Shown here: positions 27,205 through 38,656 of the stretch, one piece after another
Layout of the letters: each line of letters starts with the position of its first letter
How positions within the stretch are numbered: position 1 is the stretch's first letter
Assembly: GCF_016888445.1 (NCBI RefSeq)
Contig: NZ_JAFEKF010000002.1
Span: forward strand, 434,001 to 498,000
Origin: Marinomonas ostreistagni
Lineage (GTDB): Bacteria; Pseudomonadota; Gammaproteobacteria; Pseudomonadales; Marinomonadaceae
Reading direction: 5' to 3'
Length of the DNA stretch: 64,000 nucleotides
Program-made: the position numbers and the translations under genes
Notes under the pieces: generated by a model
The model's database searches: none
The model's input: only the letters and a program-made list of their open reading frames with translations
What the model was told of the DNA's origin: nothing

Positions 27205-30200
27205 ATGAATGCAGGCCTTTATCGTCCTGGCGAGTTCAAAGACAACTGTGGGTTTGGACTGATCGCTCACATGGAAGGCACGTCTAGTCACGACCTTCTC
27301 AAGACCGCAATCGAATCACTGACCAGTATGACGCACCGTGGCGGTATCGCCGCTGATGGTAAGACCGGTGATGGTTGTGGCTTGTTAATCCAAAAGCCAG
27401 ATGCATTTCTTCGTGAAGAAGCTGTGTCGTTATTTAACCACGTTTTTTCGGATTTATACGGCATTGGTATGGTCTTCATGGACCAAGATGCGACCTTGGC
27501 GACCGAGCAACGTGATGTACTAACCAAAGCACTAGAAGACGAAGGGTTAAACGTAGTGGGCTGGCGTGACGTGCCAGTGGATCCTTCTTGCTTGGGTACG
27601 ATCGCGATGGATTGTCTGCCACGCATTGAGCAGGTATTTGTCGACAGCAATCGTTTGGATGCCCGTACTTTCGCGACCCGTTTATTTGTCGCGCGTCGTC
27701 GTGCTGAAATCGCTTTGGCGCAGTACGAAAATTTCTATATCTGTTCTTTGTCAGACAAAGTGTTGTCTTACAAGGGCTTGATGATGCCAGTGGATCTACC
27801 GACTTTTTATCAAGATCTTGGCAACGAAAAACTGCAAACCGCGATCTGTGTCTTCCACCAACGTTTCTCTACCAACACCTTGCCAAAATGGCCGTTAGCA
27901 CAGCCATTCCGCATGTTGGCGCACAACGGTGAGATCAATACCATTGAAGGTAACCGTAACTGGGCGATCGCCCGTGGCAGCAAATTACGCTCGCCATTGT
28001 TACCTGAGATTCCAGAATTAACGCCAGTGGTCAACCTAACCGGTTCTGACTCGTCTTCGATGGACAACATGCTGGAACTGCTTGTGACGGGCGGTATGGA
28101 TATCTTCCGTGCGGCACGCATGATTATTCCACCGGCGTGGCAAAACGTTGAAAACATGGACCCTGAGCTGCGTGCATTCTACGAGTTTAACTCTATGCAC
28201 ATGGAGCCATGGGACGGTCCAGCGGGCTTAGTTATGACTGACGGTCGCCATGCAATCTGTATGCTAGACCGCAACGGTCTGCGTCCGTCACGTTGGGTGG
28301 TGACCAAAAATGGTTACATCACACTGGCATCTGAAATCGGTACTTACGACTACAAAGACGAAGATGTCGTGTCTAAAGGTCGTGTGGGCCCAGGTCAAAT
28401 GTTGGTGGTCGACACGCAAACCGGTGAAGTACTACACACCAACGATATCGACAACAAACTTAAGTCTGCACACCCTTACAAGAAGTGGTTGAAGCAAGAA
28501 GGCTTGCGCATCGAAGCCTTGCTACAAGAGCATTCGATGGAGTTCGTGCCGTTTACCCCAGAGCAGATGTCGACCTATCAGAAGATGTTCCAAGTCTCGT
28601 TCGAAGAACGTGACCAAATCTTCCGTCCGTTGGCCGAAAGTGGTCATGAAGCGGTTGGCTCTATGGGTGATGATACGCCGATGGCGGTCATGTCCAACCA
28701 AACGCGTCCGGTGACCGACTACTTCCGTCAGAAGTTTGCGCAAGTCACTAACCCGCCGATCGATCCACTGCGTGAATCGGTGGTAATGTCCCTTGAGACC
28801 TTGATCGGTGTTGAGCGCAACCTGTTTGAAGAAACGCCAAAGCACGCTAACCGTATTATCTTATCGTCGCCAGTGCTGTCACCACGCAAGTACAGCCGTT
28901 TGTTGGCGATGGAAGATCATCGTTTCCGCTTGGTGCGTTTGAACACTTACTACAATCCAGAAGAGATCAGCCTAGAGCAGGCGATCGAAAACCTTAAGCA
29001 CAGTGCTGAAGAAGTGGTGCGTAACGGTGCTGTGATTGTCGTGCTGACTGACCGGGATCTAGAAAAAGGCTTGTTGCCAATCCCTGCGGCGATGGCTGTC
29101 GGTGCGGTGCATCATCACTTAACAGAAGTGGGCTTGCGCTGTGACTCTAACATCATTGCCGATACCGCCTTTGCCCGCGACCCACACCAGTTTGCGGTGT
29201 TGCTAGGATTCGGTGCGACCGCGGTGTACCCATATCTGTCTTACCGTCTGATCAATGACATGATCGACAAAGGCGAAGTCTTGGGCGACCCGATTATGTG
29301 CCACCAGAAATACCGTAAAGGCATCAACAAAGGCCTGATGAAAATCATGTCGAAGATGGGCATTTCTACCGTTGCGTCTTACCGTGGTGCACAGCTATTT
29401 GAAGCCGTGGGCCTAGACAGCAAAGTGGTTGATCTGTGTTTCAAAGGTGTGCCAAGCCGTATTCAAGGGGCAACGTTTGCGGACTTCCAGCGCGAGCAAT
29501 CCTTGATTGCTAACAATGCTTGGAAAGCGCGTAAGCCGATCAATCAAGGCGGTTACCTGAAATATGTACACGGTCAGGAATACCACGCCTTTAACCCAGA
29601 TGTGGTTAAAAACTTACAAATGTCGGTCACCAGCGGCAAGTTTGAAGACTTCAGTAAATACGCTGAATTAGTCAACACACGCCCAGCATCGATGCTACGT
29701 GACTTGTTTGGCATTCGCTTTGATGCGCCTTCTATCGATGTTGACCAAGTTGAATCGATCGAGAGCATCTTGCCGCGCTTTGACTCGGCAGGTATGTCGC
29801 TAGGTGCCTTGTCACCTGAAGCGCACGAAGCCTTAGCGCAAGCGATGAACGAATTGGGCTGTCGCTCTAACTCAGGTGAGGGTGGTGAAGACCCAGCGCG
29901 TCATGGCACTGAGCGCCGTTCTAAGATCAAGCAGATTGCCTCGGGGCGTTTTGGTGTGACACCAGAATACCTAGTCAACGCGGAAGTGCTGCAGATTAAA
30001 GTGGCGCAAGGGGCCAAGCCAGGTGAAGGTGGTCAGCTACCTGGCGGTAAAGTAAACGGCTTGATTGCGCGTCTACGTTACTCGGTACCGGGCGTTACTC
30101 TGATTTCGCCACCGCCACACCACGATATTTACTCGATCGAAGACTTGGCGCAGCTGATCTTCGACTTGAAACAAGTCAACCCTGAAGCCTTGGTCTCAGT

Positions 30201-31656
30201 GAAACTTGTTTCTGAGCCAGGTGTCGGTACGATCGCGGCGGGTGTTGCCAAAGCGTACGCCGACTTGATCACCATCTCAGGCTACGACGGTGGCACCGCG
30301 GCATCGCCGATCACATCGATCCGTCATGCCGGTTCGCCATGGGAGCTAGGTCTTGCCGAAGCGCAACAGGCACTGCGTGCCAACGATCTGCGTGGCAAGA
30401 TTCGTCTGCAAACTGACGGCGGCTTAAAAACTGGCTTGGATGTCGTGAAAGCGGCGATCCTTGGTGCAGAAAGCTTTGGCTTTGGTACCACACCAATGGT
30501 GGCTATGGGTTGCAAATTCTTGCGTATCTGTCACCTCAATAACTGTGCCACAGGTGTCGCGACGCAGGACGAAAAACTGCGTGAAGAATACTTCATTGGC
30601 ACGGTTGAAATGATCAAAAACTTCTTCCGCTTTATGGCCGAAGACACGCGTCAGTGGATGGCGAAACTGGGTGTTAGCACCATGGCTGAGTTGATTGGCC
30701 GTACCGATTTGTTGACCTTGCTACCGGGGGAAACGGAGAAGCAAGCCAACTTGGACCTGTCGCCGATTCTAAATAACGATGCGATCCCTGCGGACAAACC
30801 ACAGTACTGCCAAGTGCCGTTTAACCCGCCACACGATAAGGGCCTACTGGCTGAGAAAATGTGGTCAACGGTGCAGCATGCGGTGGAAGAGAAAGAAGGT
30901 GGTGAGTATGCCTTTACCGTGACCAACCAAGACCGCTCGATCGGAGCGCGTTTGTCCGGTGAAATTGCTAAGCGCTACGGCAACCAAGGCATGATTGATG
31001 CACCGTTGACGTTAAAGCTTAAAGGTACGGCAGGACAATCCTTCGGTGTGTGGAACGCCGGTGGTTTGCACATGTACCTTGAAGGCGATGCCAACGACTA
31101 TGTGGGCAAAGGCATGACGGGCGGTAAGCTGATCGTGCGTCCGCCGCAGAATTCGGTATTTGAGTCGCAAAAATCGGCCATTATCGGTAACACCTGCTTG
31201 TACGGTGCAACCGGCGGTAAATTGTTTGCAGCGGGTACCGCAGGTGAGCGTTTTGCGGTGCGTAACTCAGGTTGTCACGCTGTCATTGAAGGCGCAGGCG
31301 ATCACTGTTGTGAATACATGACTGGCGGTCTGGTCACGGTATTGGGCAGCACGGGTTACAACTTCGGTGCGGGTATGACCGGTGGTTTTGCTTACGTACT
31401 CGACTTGGATCGTACCTTCGTCGACAAGTACAACCACGAGTTGGTGGAAATCCAACGTGTGGGTACTGAGTTGACTGAAGAATACCGCTCACACCTACGT
31501 GGTGTGATTGAAGAATATGTTCGTGAAACGAACAGTGAGTGGGGCCGAGAAATCCTAGAAGACTTCTACGACTACATCGGTAAGTTCTGGTTAGTGAAAC
31601 CGAAGGCGGCCAGCCTAGGGCAACTATTGGCGAATACTCGTCAACGTCCAGAGTAA
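27205..31656 (+). CDS. gltB: Glutamate synthase (NADPH) large subunit
   Basis: 1483 residues. A short propeptide of 14 residues precedes the nucleophile Cys15 (CGFGLIAHM), which self-exposes to form the N-terminal glutaminase. Central FMN/synthase domain with [16 protein letters not shown], the 3Fe-4S cluster cysteines in [15 protein letters not shown], and a C-terminal GXGXG beta-helix (about 1230-1440). Makes two glutamates from glutamine and 2-oxoglutarate with GltD. ATG is preceded by GGGAG. A 217-base structured spacer separates it from gltD. Confidence 0.98.
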   Translation: MNAGLYRPGEFKDNCGFGLIAHMEGTSSHDLLKTAIESLTSMTHRGGIAADGKTGDGCGLLIQKPDAFLREEAVSLFNHVFSDLYGIGMVFMDQDATLATEQRDVLTKALEDEGLNVVGWRDVPVDPSCLGTIAMDCLPRIEQVFVDSNRLDARTFATRLFVARRRAEIALAQYENFYICSLSDKVLSYKGLMMPVDLPTFYQDLGNEKLQTAICVFHQRFSTNTLPKWPLAQPFRMLAHNGEINTIEGNRNWAIARGSKLRSPLLPEIPELTPVVNLTGSDSSSMDNMLELLVTGGMDIFRAARMIIPPAWQNVENMDPELRAFYEFNSMHMEPWDGPAGLVMTDGRHAICMLDRNGLRPSRWVVTKNGYITLASEIGTYDYKDEDVVSKGRVGPGQMLVVDTQTGEVLHTNDIDNKLKSAHPYKKWLKQEGLRIEALLQEHSMEFVPFTPEQMSTYQKMFQVSFEERDQIFRPLAESGHEAVGSMGDDTPMAVMSNQTRPVTDYFRQKFAQVTNPPIDPLRESVVMSLETLIGVERNLFEETPKHANRIILSSPVLSPRKYSRLLAMEDHRFRLVRLNTYYNPEEISLEQAIENLKHSAEEVVRNGAVIVVLTDRDLEKGLLPIPAAMAVGAVHHHLTEVGLRCDSNIIADTAFARDPHQFAVLLGFGATAVYPYLSYRLINDMIDKGEVLGDPIMCHQKYRKGINKGLMKIMSKMGISTVASYRGAQLFEAVGLDSKVVDLCFKGVPSRIQGATFADFQREQSLIANNAWKARKPINQGGYLKYVHGQEYHAFNPDVVKNLQMSVTSGKFEDFSKYAELVNTRPASMLRDLFGIRFDAPSIDVDQVESIESILPRFDSAGMSLGALSPEAHEALAQAMNELGCRSNSGEGGEDPARHGTERRSKIKQIASGRFGVTPEYLVNAEVLQIKVAQGAKPGEGGQLPGGKVNGLIARLRYSVPGVTLISPPPHHDIYSIEDLAQLIFDLKQVNPEALVSVKLVSEPGVGTIAAGVAKAYADLITISGYDGGTAASPITSIRHAGSPWELGLAEAQQALRANDLRGKIRLQTDGGLKTGLDVVKAAILGAESFGFGTTPMVAMGCKFLRICHLNNCATGVATQDEKLREEYFIGTVEMIKNFFRFMAEDTRQWMAKLGVSTMAELIGRTDLLTLLPGETEKQANLDLSPILNNDAIPADKPQYCQVPFNPPHDKGLLAEKMWSTVQHAVEEKEGGEYAFTVTNQDRSIGARLSGEIAKRYGNQGMIDAPLTLKLKGTAGQSFGVWNAGGLHMYLEGDANDYVGKGMTGGKLIVRPPQNSVFESQKSAIIGNTCLYGATGGKLFAAGTAGERFAVRNSGCHAVIEGAGDHCCEYMTGGLVTVLGSTGYNFGAGMTGGFAYVLDLDRTFVDKYNHELVEIQRVGTELTEEYRSHLRGVIEEYVRETNSEWGREILEDFYDYIGKFWLVKPKAASLGQLLANTRQRPE

Positions 31657-33295
<1,639 letters not shown>

Positions 33296-33335
33296 GTTTC
33301 GTCATGTGACTCACAATCTGTGATGTCTCATCTAG

Positions 33336-33365
33336 GCCCCTATCGCAAGATAGGGGCTTTTTTTT
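33336..33365 (+). terminator. Intrinsic terminator of gltBD
   Basis: GCCCCTATC, loop GCAA, GATAGGGGC followed by eight T: a perfect 9-bp stem with a GNRA-type tetraloop, 41 bases after the gltD stop. Confidence 0.95.
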
Positions 33366-33393
33366 GCGTCAACAAAATGTCGTAAATATATAA

Positions 33394-33417
33394 AATAAGA
33401 TGATAATCAGTCTTATT
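33394..33417. promoter_or_regulatory. Fur-box-like palindrome upstream of the chemoreceptor gene
   Basis: AATAAGA and TCTTATT flank TGATAATCAG. The centre TGATAATCA matches the Fur consensus exactly, about 13 of 19 positions overall. It lies 123 bases before the chemoreceptor start. Weak on its own. Confidence 0.3.
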
Positions 33418-33539
33418 TGTGAAATGTTTTTGCGCTATATTTGCCGTTACTTAATTATAACTCGCAGTAATGAATGTCCTATAGGGTTATTCCTTTGCGT
33501 GAATCTTTAGGACAATTTTGACTCAAAAAGGACGGTAAA

Positions 33540-35762
33540 ATGAGCTTCAAGCGCAAGATAATGGTAATTTTGTTGGCCGTGGGGATTTTGCCAGCTTTGA
33601 TACTAGCGGCTATTTTAACCTGGGTTTCGGCGCAGGCGATTTCCCAGTCAGTCTTTGATCACTTATCTTCCGTGCGTAGTGCCAAAGCCTCTACCGTCAC
33701 CCATTACCTTGAAACCTTGGCGCATGAAGTGGAAATCTTGGCGCAAAGCCCAGATGTTAATGATGCGCTAGAAACCTTTGCGGAGACGTTTTACAACCTA
33801 CCAGAAATCGATGATAGTGCTGTCGACACAGCATTAACGGGTTATTACCAAGGGCAGTTTTTACCGCGCTGGCAAGCACAAAATACGGCTGTTGGAGCGC
33901 AAGATGCCAGTCGTTTGATGACGCAACTGTCACCTCAAGCCCGTTATTACCAGTACCAGTATATTACCCAGAATCCTCATCCGGTTGGACAAAAGGATAA
34001 GCTGCGAGCAGATGCCAGCGATAGTGCTTACAGTGCTCAGCATCGCCGTTTCCATCCGTATATGCGAGAAGTGCAGCAGCGCTTCGGTTTTTACGATATT
34101 TTCCTGATCGATCAACAAGGTACCGTTGTTTATAGCGTTTTTAAAGAGCTCGATTTTGCCACCAACCTGAATACTGGTCCATATCAAGATTCAGGCCTAG
34201 CACGAGCTTACCAACAAGGTTTAGCGCAGCCAGCAAAAGGAGTAGCGGTAACGGATTTCTCGCTATATGTGCCGTCCTATGATGCGCCGGCAGGTTTTAT
34301 TTCTTCGCCTATCTTCCAAGACGGTGAGCGTGTCGGTGTGCTCGTTGCGCAGTTTCCGATCGATGAACTCAATGCTGTCATGAAGGAGCGTGATGGCTTG
34401 GGAGAAACAGGGGAAACCTACCTTGTCGGCCCAGATAATCTAATGCGTTAGGACTCTTATTTAGATCCCGAGCATCACTCTGTGATGGCGTCCTTTAAAG
34501 AGCCAACTAAAGGTCAAGTGGATACTGCTGCAGTACAGGCTGCCCAAGGCCAACAAAGTGGCACTCAAATCATCCAAGATTACAACGGTGAGCCGGTTTT
34601 ATCTGCGTATGCGCCTTTGCCTTTTGCTGGATTAGGTTGGAGCATCTTGGCCGAAATGGATGAAGCAGAAGCCATGGCGGCGCGTAATCAAATGCTCTGG
34701 GTGAGCATCGCCTTGGTCATATTGGCAGCTGTTGTTGGTCTAATAGTCGCACTGCTAGTAAGCCGCATGGTGTTGCGTCCTTTAGGGGCTGAGCCCAGCA
34801 CTATGCGCGACATCGCTGATCGCATTGCGCAAGGGGATCTAACGGTGAACTTTAATGCCACCCAAGAGCCAAGCGTGTACCGCTCAATGGCGCTTATGGC
34901 GCAGAGTTTAACTGACTTGGTGGCTGAGATTCGTCACGGTGCACAACGTCAATCACAAACAGCACAAGAGCTTGCTGTCATTTCTGAGCAAACCAGCGGC
35001 GCGATTCGTGAGCAAAATGCCAACACCACGCATATTGCTGCGGCGACCTCGCAGTTAAGTTCGACTTCAAGCGAAGTATCGCAAACCATTCAGAGTGTGG
35101 CCCAAGCCACGCAAGAGGCCAAAAGCAAGGTCTCCCAAGGCGCACAATATGCTAACGCTGCTTCAAACGCGTTAGAAAATGTGACCGAAGAGCTGCACAC
35201 CTCTGGCCAAAAAGTTGATTATCTGGCACAGCAAGTTGAGTCAATTTCGGCAGTGCTTAGCAGCATTGAAGGGCTGTCGGATCAAACCAATCTGTTGGCA
35301 TTGAATGCGGCGATTGAGGCAGCACGCGCCGGCGAAAGTGGTCGCGGCTTTGCCGTAGTGGCGGATGAAGTGCGCACACTAGCGCAAAATACGCAGAAAG
35401 AGACAGAGCAAATTGCCAATATTATCGCCTTGCTACAAAACGGCGCGAAAGAAGCGCAGACCTTAGTGTATCGTAGTATTGAAACCTCTGGTGAAGTCGC
35501 GTCACAAAGCCGTCAGAGTGCTGTGTTGTTGAACGAAGCCGCTAAGCAAGTGGACCATGTAGACGAGATGACGCTGCAAATCGCCAGCGCCGCGGAGCAG
35601 CAGTCTTCGGTCACCAGCGAAATCAGTGGCAATGTCGAATCACTGAGCGCCAGCTCTTCACAGATTGAGCAGACCGTTGAAGAAATCTCTAACTCAAGTG
35701 AAGAAGTAGCGCGACTATCGGGTAATTTGAATGTCTTGGTGGATCGTTTTAAAGTGAGTTGA
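33540..35762 (+). pseudogene. Methyl-accepting chemotaxis protein interrupted by one in-frame TAG
   Basis: Two open stretches, 33540-34451 (303 codons) and 34482-35762, are in the same frame and join into one 740-residue receptor if the TAG at 34449-34451 is ignored. N-terminal membrane segment (about 7-29), a dCache-type periplasmic domain, a second membrane segment ([19 protein letters not shown]), HAMP, then the cytoplasmic tip [20 protein letters not shown]. The break falls in VGPDNLMR-stop-DSYLDPE, where relatives read MRSDS, so a single TCG to TAG change explains it. As written the protein lacks its signalling domain. The second part has its own ATG (34482) but no periplasmic sensor N-terminus. 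A base-calling error is possible. Confidence 0.88.
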
Positions 35763-35785
35763 TACTCCTTTAACATGAGACGCTG

Positions 35786-36310
35786 ATGCATTTTTTAATC
35801 TTTTTAGGCTCTGTTCGCACCTCCACGCCGCCGCGTCCTGCGCGGCTGGGGGAGCGCGTTGCCAAAGCTTGCTTACAAGTCTTAGGACATGCCTACCCAG
35901 AACACTCCTTTGAGCTGATTGATCCGCTGGATTACAGCCAAGACGCTATATTTAAACCGCATTTCGCTTACGCCAAAAGCAAAGTACCTGACGATCTAGA
36001 CGCGTTGGCGCAGAAGATTGAGCAGGCCCATGGTTACGTTATGGTCAGCCCCGAATACAATCATTCTATGAGCCCTGCGTTGGCCCATTTGCTCAACCAT
36101 TTTGGTAGTTCGCTGTTTTCGTTTAAACCCAGTGCGATTGTGACCTATTCGGCGGGGCAATGGGGCGGTATGCGCGCCGCAGTAGGCATGCGTACCTTTC
36201 TAAGTGAGCTGGGTTGTTTGCCAGTGTCGGCCATGATTCATGTGCCCAAGGCGCAAGAGGTCTTTGACGAGCAGGGTAGCGTGCTGGCCGAAGCGAGTTC
36301 CGATCAATAG
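35786..36310 (+). CDS. NAD(P)H-dependent FMN reductase family protein, probably truncated by TAG
   Basis: 174 residues of a flavodoxin-fold reductase. Flavin loop FLGSVRTS at the N-terminus, VSPEYNHSMSPAL near 90 and TYSAGQWGGMRAA near 125 are the family blocks; likely cytoplasmic quinone/FMN reduction. The family usually continues into a C-terminal helix. Here, after TAG 36308-36310, the same frame stays open for 45 codons to TAA 36448 and encodes FGRTFSQLLWWAQAC, which looks like that helix (LDELLWYAEAL type). So the gene was probably 220 residues and has been shortened by a nonsense change (for example CAG to TAG). The core fold is still encoded. Confidence 0.8.
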   Translation: MHFLIFLGSVRTSTPPRPARLGERVAKACLQVLGHAYPEHSFELIDPLDYSQDAIFKPHFAYAKSKVPDDLDALAQKIEQAHGYVMVSPEYNHSMSPALAHLLNHFGSSLFSFKPSAIVTYSAGQWGGMRAAVGMRTFLSELGCLPVSAMIHVPKAQEVFDEQGSVLAEASSDQ

Positions 36311-36548
36311 CAGGGTTACTTCGGCCGTACGTTTAGTCAGCTTCTGTGGTGGGCTCAGGCCTGTGATAGCCAGCGTCAACAGAGTGACCCATTTGCCACG
36401 AGTGAGGCGTTTGTGCGTTCGCCAGACGAGCGCAACGCGCCCCGTTAACGACTTTCAAGGTTACACCTTAGTTCTTATTCATTTGCGCTTGAGTCCGCGA
36501 CTAGGATTGCCAATAGTGGTATTAGGCAACGGGCAGGAGCAAGCACAG

Positions 36549-37097
36549 ATGAAAAAGGCCATAGTAATCTTGTTGGTATTGGCACTGGTTGGCAGCGCCG
36601 CTTATGGCGTGTGGTTTGTCTCGGAGCGCTGGCAAGAGCCCAAAGTGATGCCGGTAGTCGGCGCGACCTCACGAGATTGGCACCCCGAAACTTTTTGGTA
36701 TGAGCCTTGGGGCGAGTCGCTGGTGCACAAAGGCATGGATATTTTTGCCGACCGCGGAACGCCAGTCGTAGCGGCCACCAACCATTATATTATGTCGGTC
36801 AACGATAGCCGTCGCGGCGGTAAAAATATTTGGGCGCTTGGGCCTAATTGGCGTATGCATTATTACGCCCACTTAGACACCATTGAAGAAGGTTTGGGTG
36901 GCTATGTAGCAGCGGGGACACCGTTGGGTACCGTGGGCAGTTCAGGTAATGCCCAAGGCAAACCACCGCATTTGCACTACGGCATTCGCAGCATGATCGC
37001 CGATGAGTCGCGCATTGATGATTCAACCTTGGGTGAACAAAAAGCTTATTGGCTCAACCCGATCGAGTATCTGGCACCGGTGATCGTCACTCCATAG
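36549..37097 (+). CDS. M23 family metallopeptidase (LytM-like), membrane-anchored
   Basis: 182 residues from ATG 36549, which has AGGAG at 9-base spacing; a longer open frame from 36240 only overlaps the previous gene. N-terminal membrane anchor or uncleaved signal (MKKAIVILLVLALVGSAAYG). Zinc ligands: H and D in HKGMDIFA and the HLH of PPHLHYGI. YYAHLD also fits. Acts on, or regulates, peptidoglycan hydrolysis in the periplasm. Its substrate bond is not deducible. Confidence 0.88.
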   Translation: MKKAIVILLVLALVGSAAYGVWFVSERWQEPKVMPVVGATSRDWHPETFWYEPWGESLVHKGMDIFADRGTPVVAATNHYIMSVNDSRRGGKNIWALGPNWRMHYYAHLDTIEEGLGGYVAAGTPLGTVGSSGNAQGKPPHLHYGIRSMIADESRIDDSTLGEQKAYWLNPIEYLAPVIVTP

Positions 37098-37118
37098 ATT
37101 TGACCGTTTGGTTAATGT

Positions 37119-37134
37119 TGGCAGGATTCCTGCT
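37119..37134 (+). promoter_or_regulatory. Sigma-54 (-24/-12) promoter of xdhABC
   Basis: TGGCAGGATTCCTGCT matches the consensus TGGCACGnnnnTTGCW at all but two defined positions, with GG and GC at the required 12-base offset. Located 80 bases before xdhA. Predicted start near 37146. Would need an NtrC-type activator, fitting purine use as a nitrogen source. Confidence 0.7.
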
Positions 37135-37213
37135 AAGCTTATGAAGCCCTTATTTGCTTCCCTGACGCTTTAAACAGGGCATAATAACGGTATGCATAGG
37201 AGTAGCAGGCAGT

Positions 37214-38656
37214 ATGATTCGTTTTTTAATCAATGACCGCGAAGTCACCGTCGACCACATTTCCCCAGACACGACGGTACTGGAGTACCTTCGCACCAAA
37301 GTTGAGCAACGCGGGACCAAAGAAGGCTGTGCTTCGGGTGACTGTGGTGCCTGTACCGTGGTGTTGGCTGACGTCATCGAAGGTCGCCTGCAATATCGCC
37401 ATATCAACAGCTGTATTACGCTTCTTGGCAGCTTACATGGTAAGCAACTGGTCACCGTTGAGCATCTAAAAGAGCAGGGTGCGTTGCACCCAGTGCAGCA
37501 AGCCATGGTGGACTTGCATGGCTCTCAGTGTGGCTTTTGTACGCCAGGCTTTATCATGTCGATGTTCTTTCTTTATAAGAACTATGAACAACCCACTCGC
37601 GCTGACGTAGAGCGTGCATTAGCCGGAAACCTTTGTCGTTGTACCGGTTACCGCCCGATTATTGATGCCGCGTTAAGCCTTGCGGGTAACCGCTCAGAAG
37701 ACGCCTTTGCCAAGCAAGAAGCGCAAACTGTTGAGCGTTTAAATGCGATTCGCTCACAGCAGCCAAGTGGCTCGTTGCAGTACGGCACACGCCAATTCCT
37801 TATCCCTACTAATAGTGATGAACTGCTTGATGCTCTCAAAACTCATCCTGATGCTAAGCTGCTAGCAGGCGGCACCGATTTCTCATTAAGCATCACTCAG
37901 CAGCTTCATCAGCCAGAGACCATTATTTACACTGGCCGTGTGGCCGAACTGACACAAATAGAAGTGGCTGAGCACTGTCTCAAGATCGGTGCAGCGGTAG
38001 CCTACAGTGATGCCGAAGCACTGCTACACAAACACTTCCCAAGCTTTGCTGATTTGCTTGAGCGCCTTGGTTCACTGCAAGTACGTAACCAAGGCACATT
38101 AGGTGGCAACATTGCCAACGCTTCTCCGATTGGCGATACGCCGCCTGTGTTGTTAGCGTTAGATGCTGTGCTACATGTACGTGGACAAGCGGGTCGTCAA
38201 ACCCTGCCCATCCGCGAGTTCTTTACTGGCTACCGTCAAACTAAACTGCCAGAGATGGGTTTTATTGAAAGCATTGAAATCCCGCTGCAACCAGAACGCT
38301 TAGTGCAGGTGTATAAAATTTCCAAACGCTTAGACGATGATATCTCTGCGGTGTGTGCCGCGTTTTCGATCCTATTAGAAGACGGTGTGGTCGCGGATGC
38401 GCGCCTCGGATTTGGTGGTATGGCAGCAACGCCAGCAAGAGCTCTCAATGCAGAGCAAGCCTTAATTGGACAGCCTTTTACCGAACAAGGAATACAAACG
38501 GCGCAGCAAGCGTTAAGCCAAGATTTCAGTCCAATTGATGATGTTCGAGCCTCAGGTGCTTACCGTCTACAAGTGGCGCAAAACCTTCTACTACGCGCTG
38601 TCCTTGAGCAAGATAATCCGACCAATGAAGCCATGGAGGTGGTGCAGTATGCGTAA
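37214..38656 (+). CDS. xdhA: Xanthine dehydrogenase small subunit (2Fe-2S / FAD)
   Basis: 480 residues. Plant-type 2Fe-2S cluster cysteines in GCASGDCGACTVVL, second cluster in SQCGFCTPGF and GNLCRCTGYRPI, then the FAD domain with AGGTDFSL and GNIANASPIGDTPP. Passes electrons from the Mo site to NAD+. Its 3' end overlaps xdhB by 8 bases. First gene of xdhABC. Confidence 0.96.
   Translation: MIRFLINDREVTVDHISPDTTVLEYLRTKVEQRGTKEGCASGDCGACTVVLADVIEGRLQYRHINSCITLLGSLHGKQLVTVEHLKEQGALHPVQQAMVDLHGSQCGFCTPGFIMSMFFLYKNYEQPTRADVERALAGNLCRCTGYRPIIDAALSLAGNRSEDAFAKQEAQTVERLNAIRSQQPSGSLQYGTRQFLIPTNSDELLDALKTHPDAKLLAGGTDFSLSITQQLHQPETIIYTGRVAELTQIEVAEHCLKIGAAVAYSDAEALLHKHFPSFADLLERLGSLQVRNQGTLGGNIANASPIGDTPPVLLALDAVLHVRGQAGRQTLPIREFFTGYRQTKLPEMGFIESIEIPLQPERLVQVYKISKRLDDDISAVCAAFSILLEDGVVADARLGFGGMAATPARALNAEQALIGQPFTEQGIQTAQQALSQDFSPIDDVRASGAYRLQVAQNLLLRAVLEQDNPTNEAMEVVQYA

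Noticed and set aside
34449-36310. Genome-wide reassignment of TAG as a sense codon
   Set aside because: Many intact genes in the window end in TAG at the expected family length (mrcA, aroK, xdhC, the M23 peptidase, the HD-GYP gene), so TAG is an ordinary stop here. A rare suppressor tRNA is not excluded.
36240-36548. Long N-terminal extension of the M23 peptidase overlapping the FMN-reductase gene
   Set aside because: The extension has no family resemblance; ATG 36549 has a good ribosome-binding site and begins a membrane anchor.
38535-38648. Upstream start for xdhB inside xdhA
   Set aside because: Residues before MRNLKATG are out-of-frame reading of xdhA; the ATG at 38649 has GGAGGT and fits the family start.
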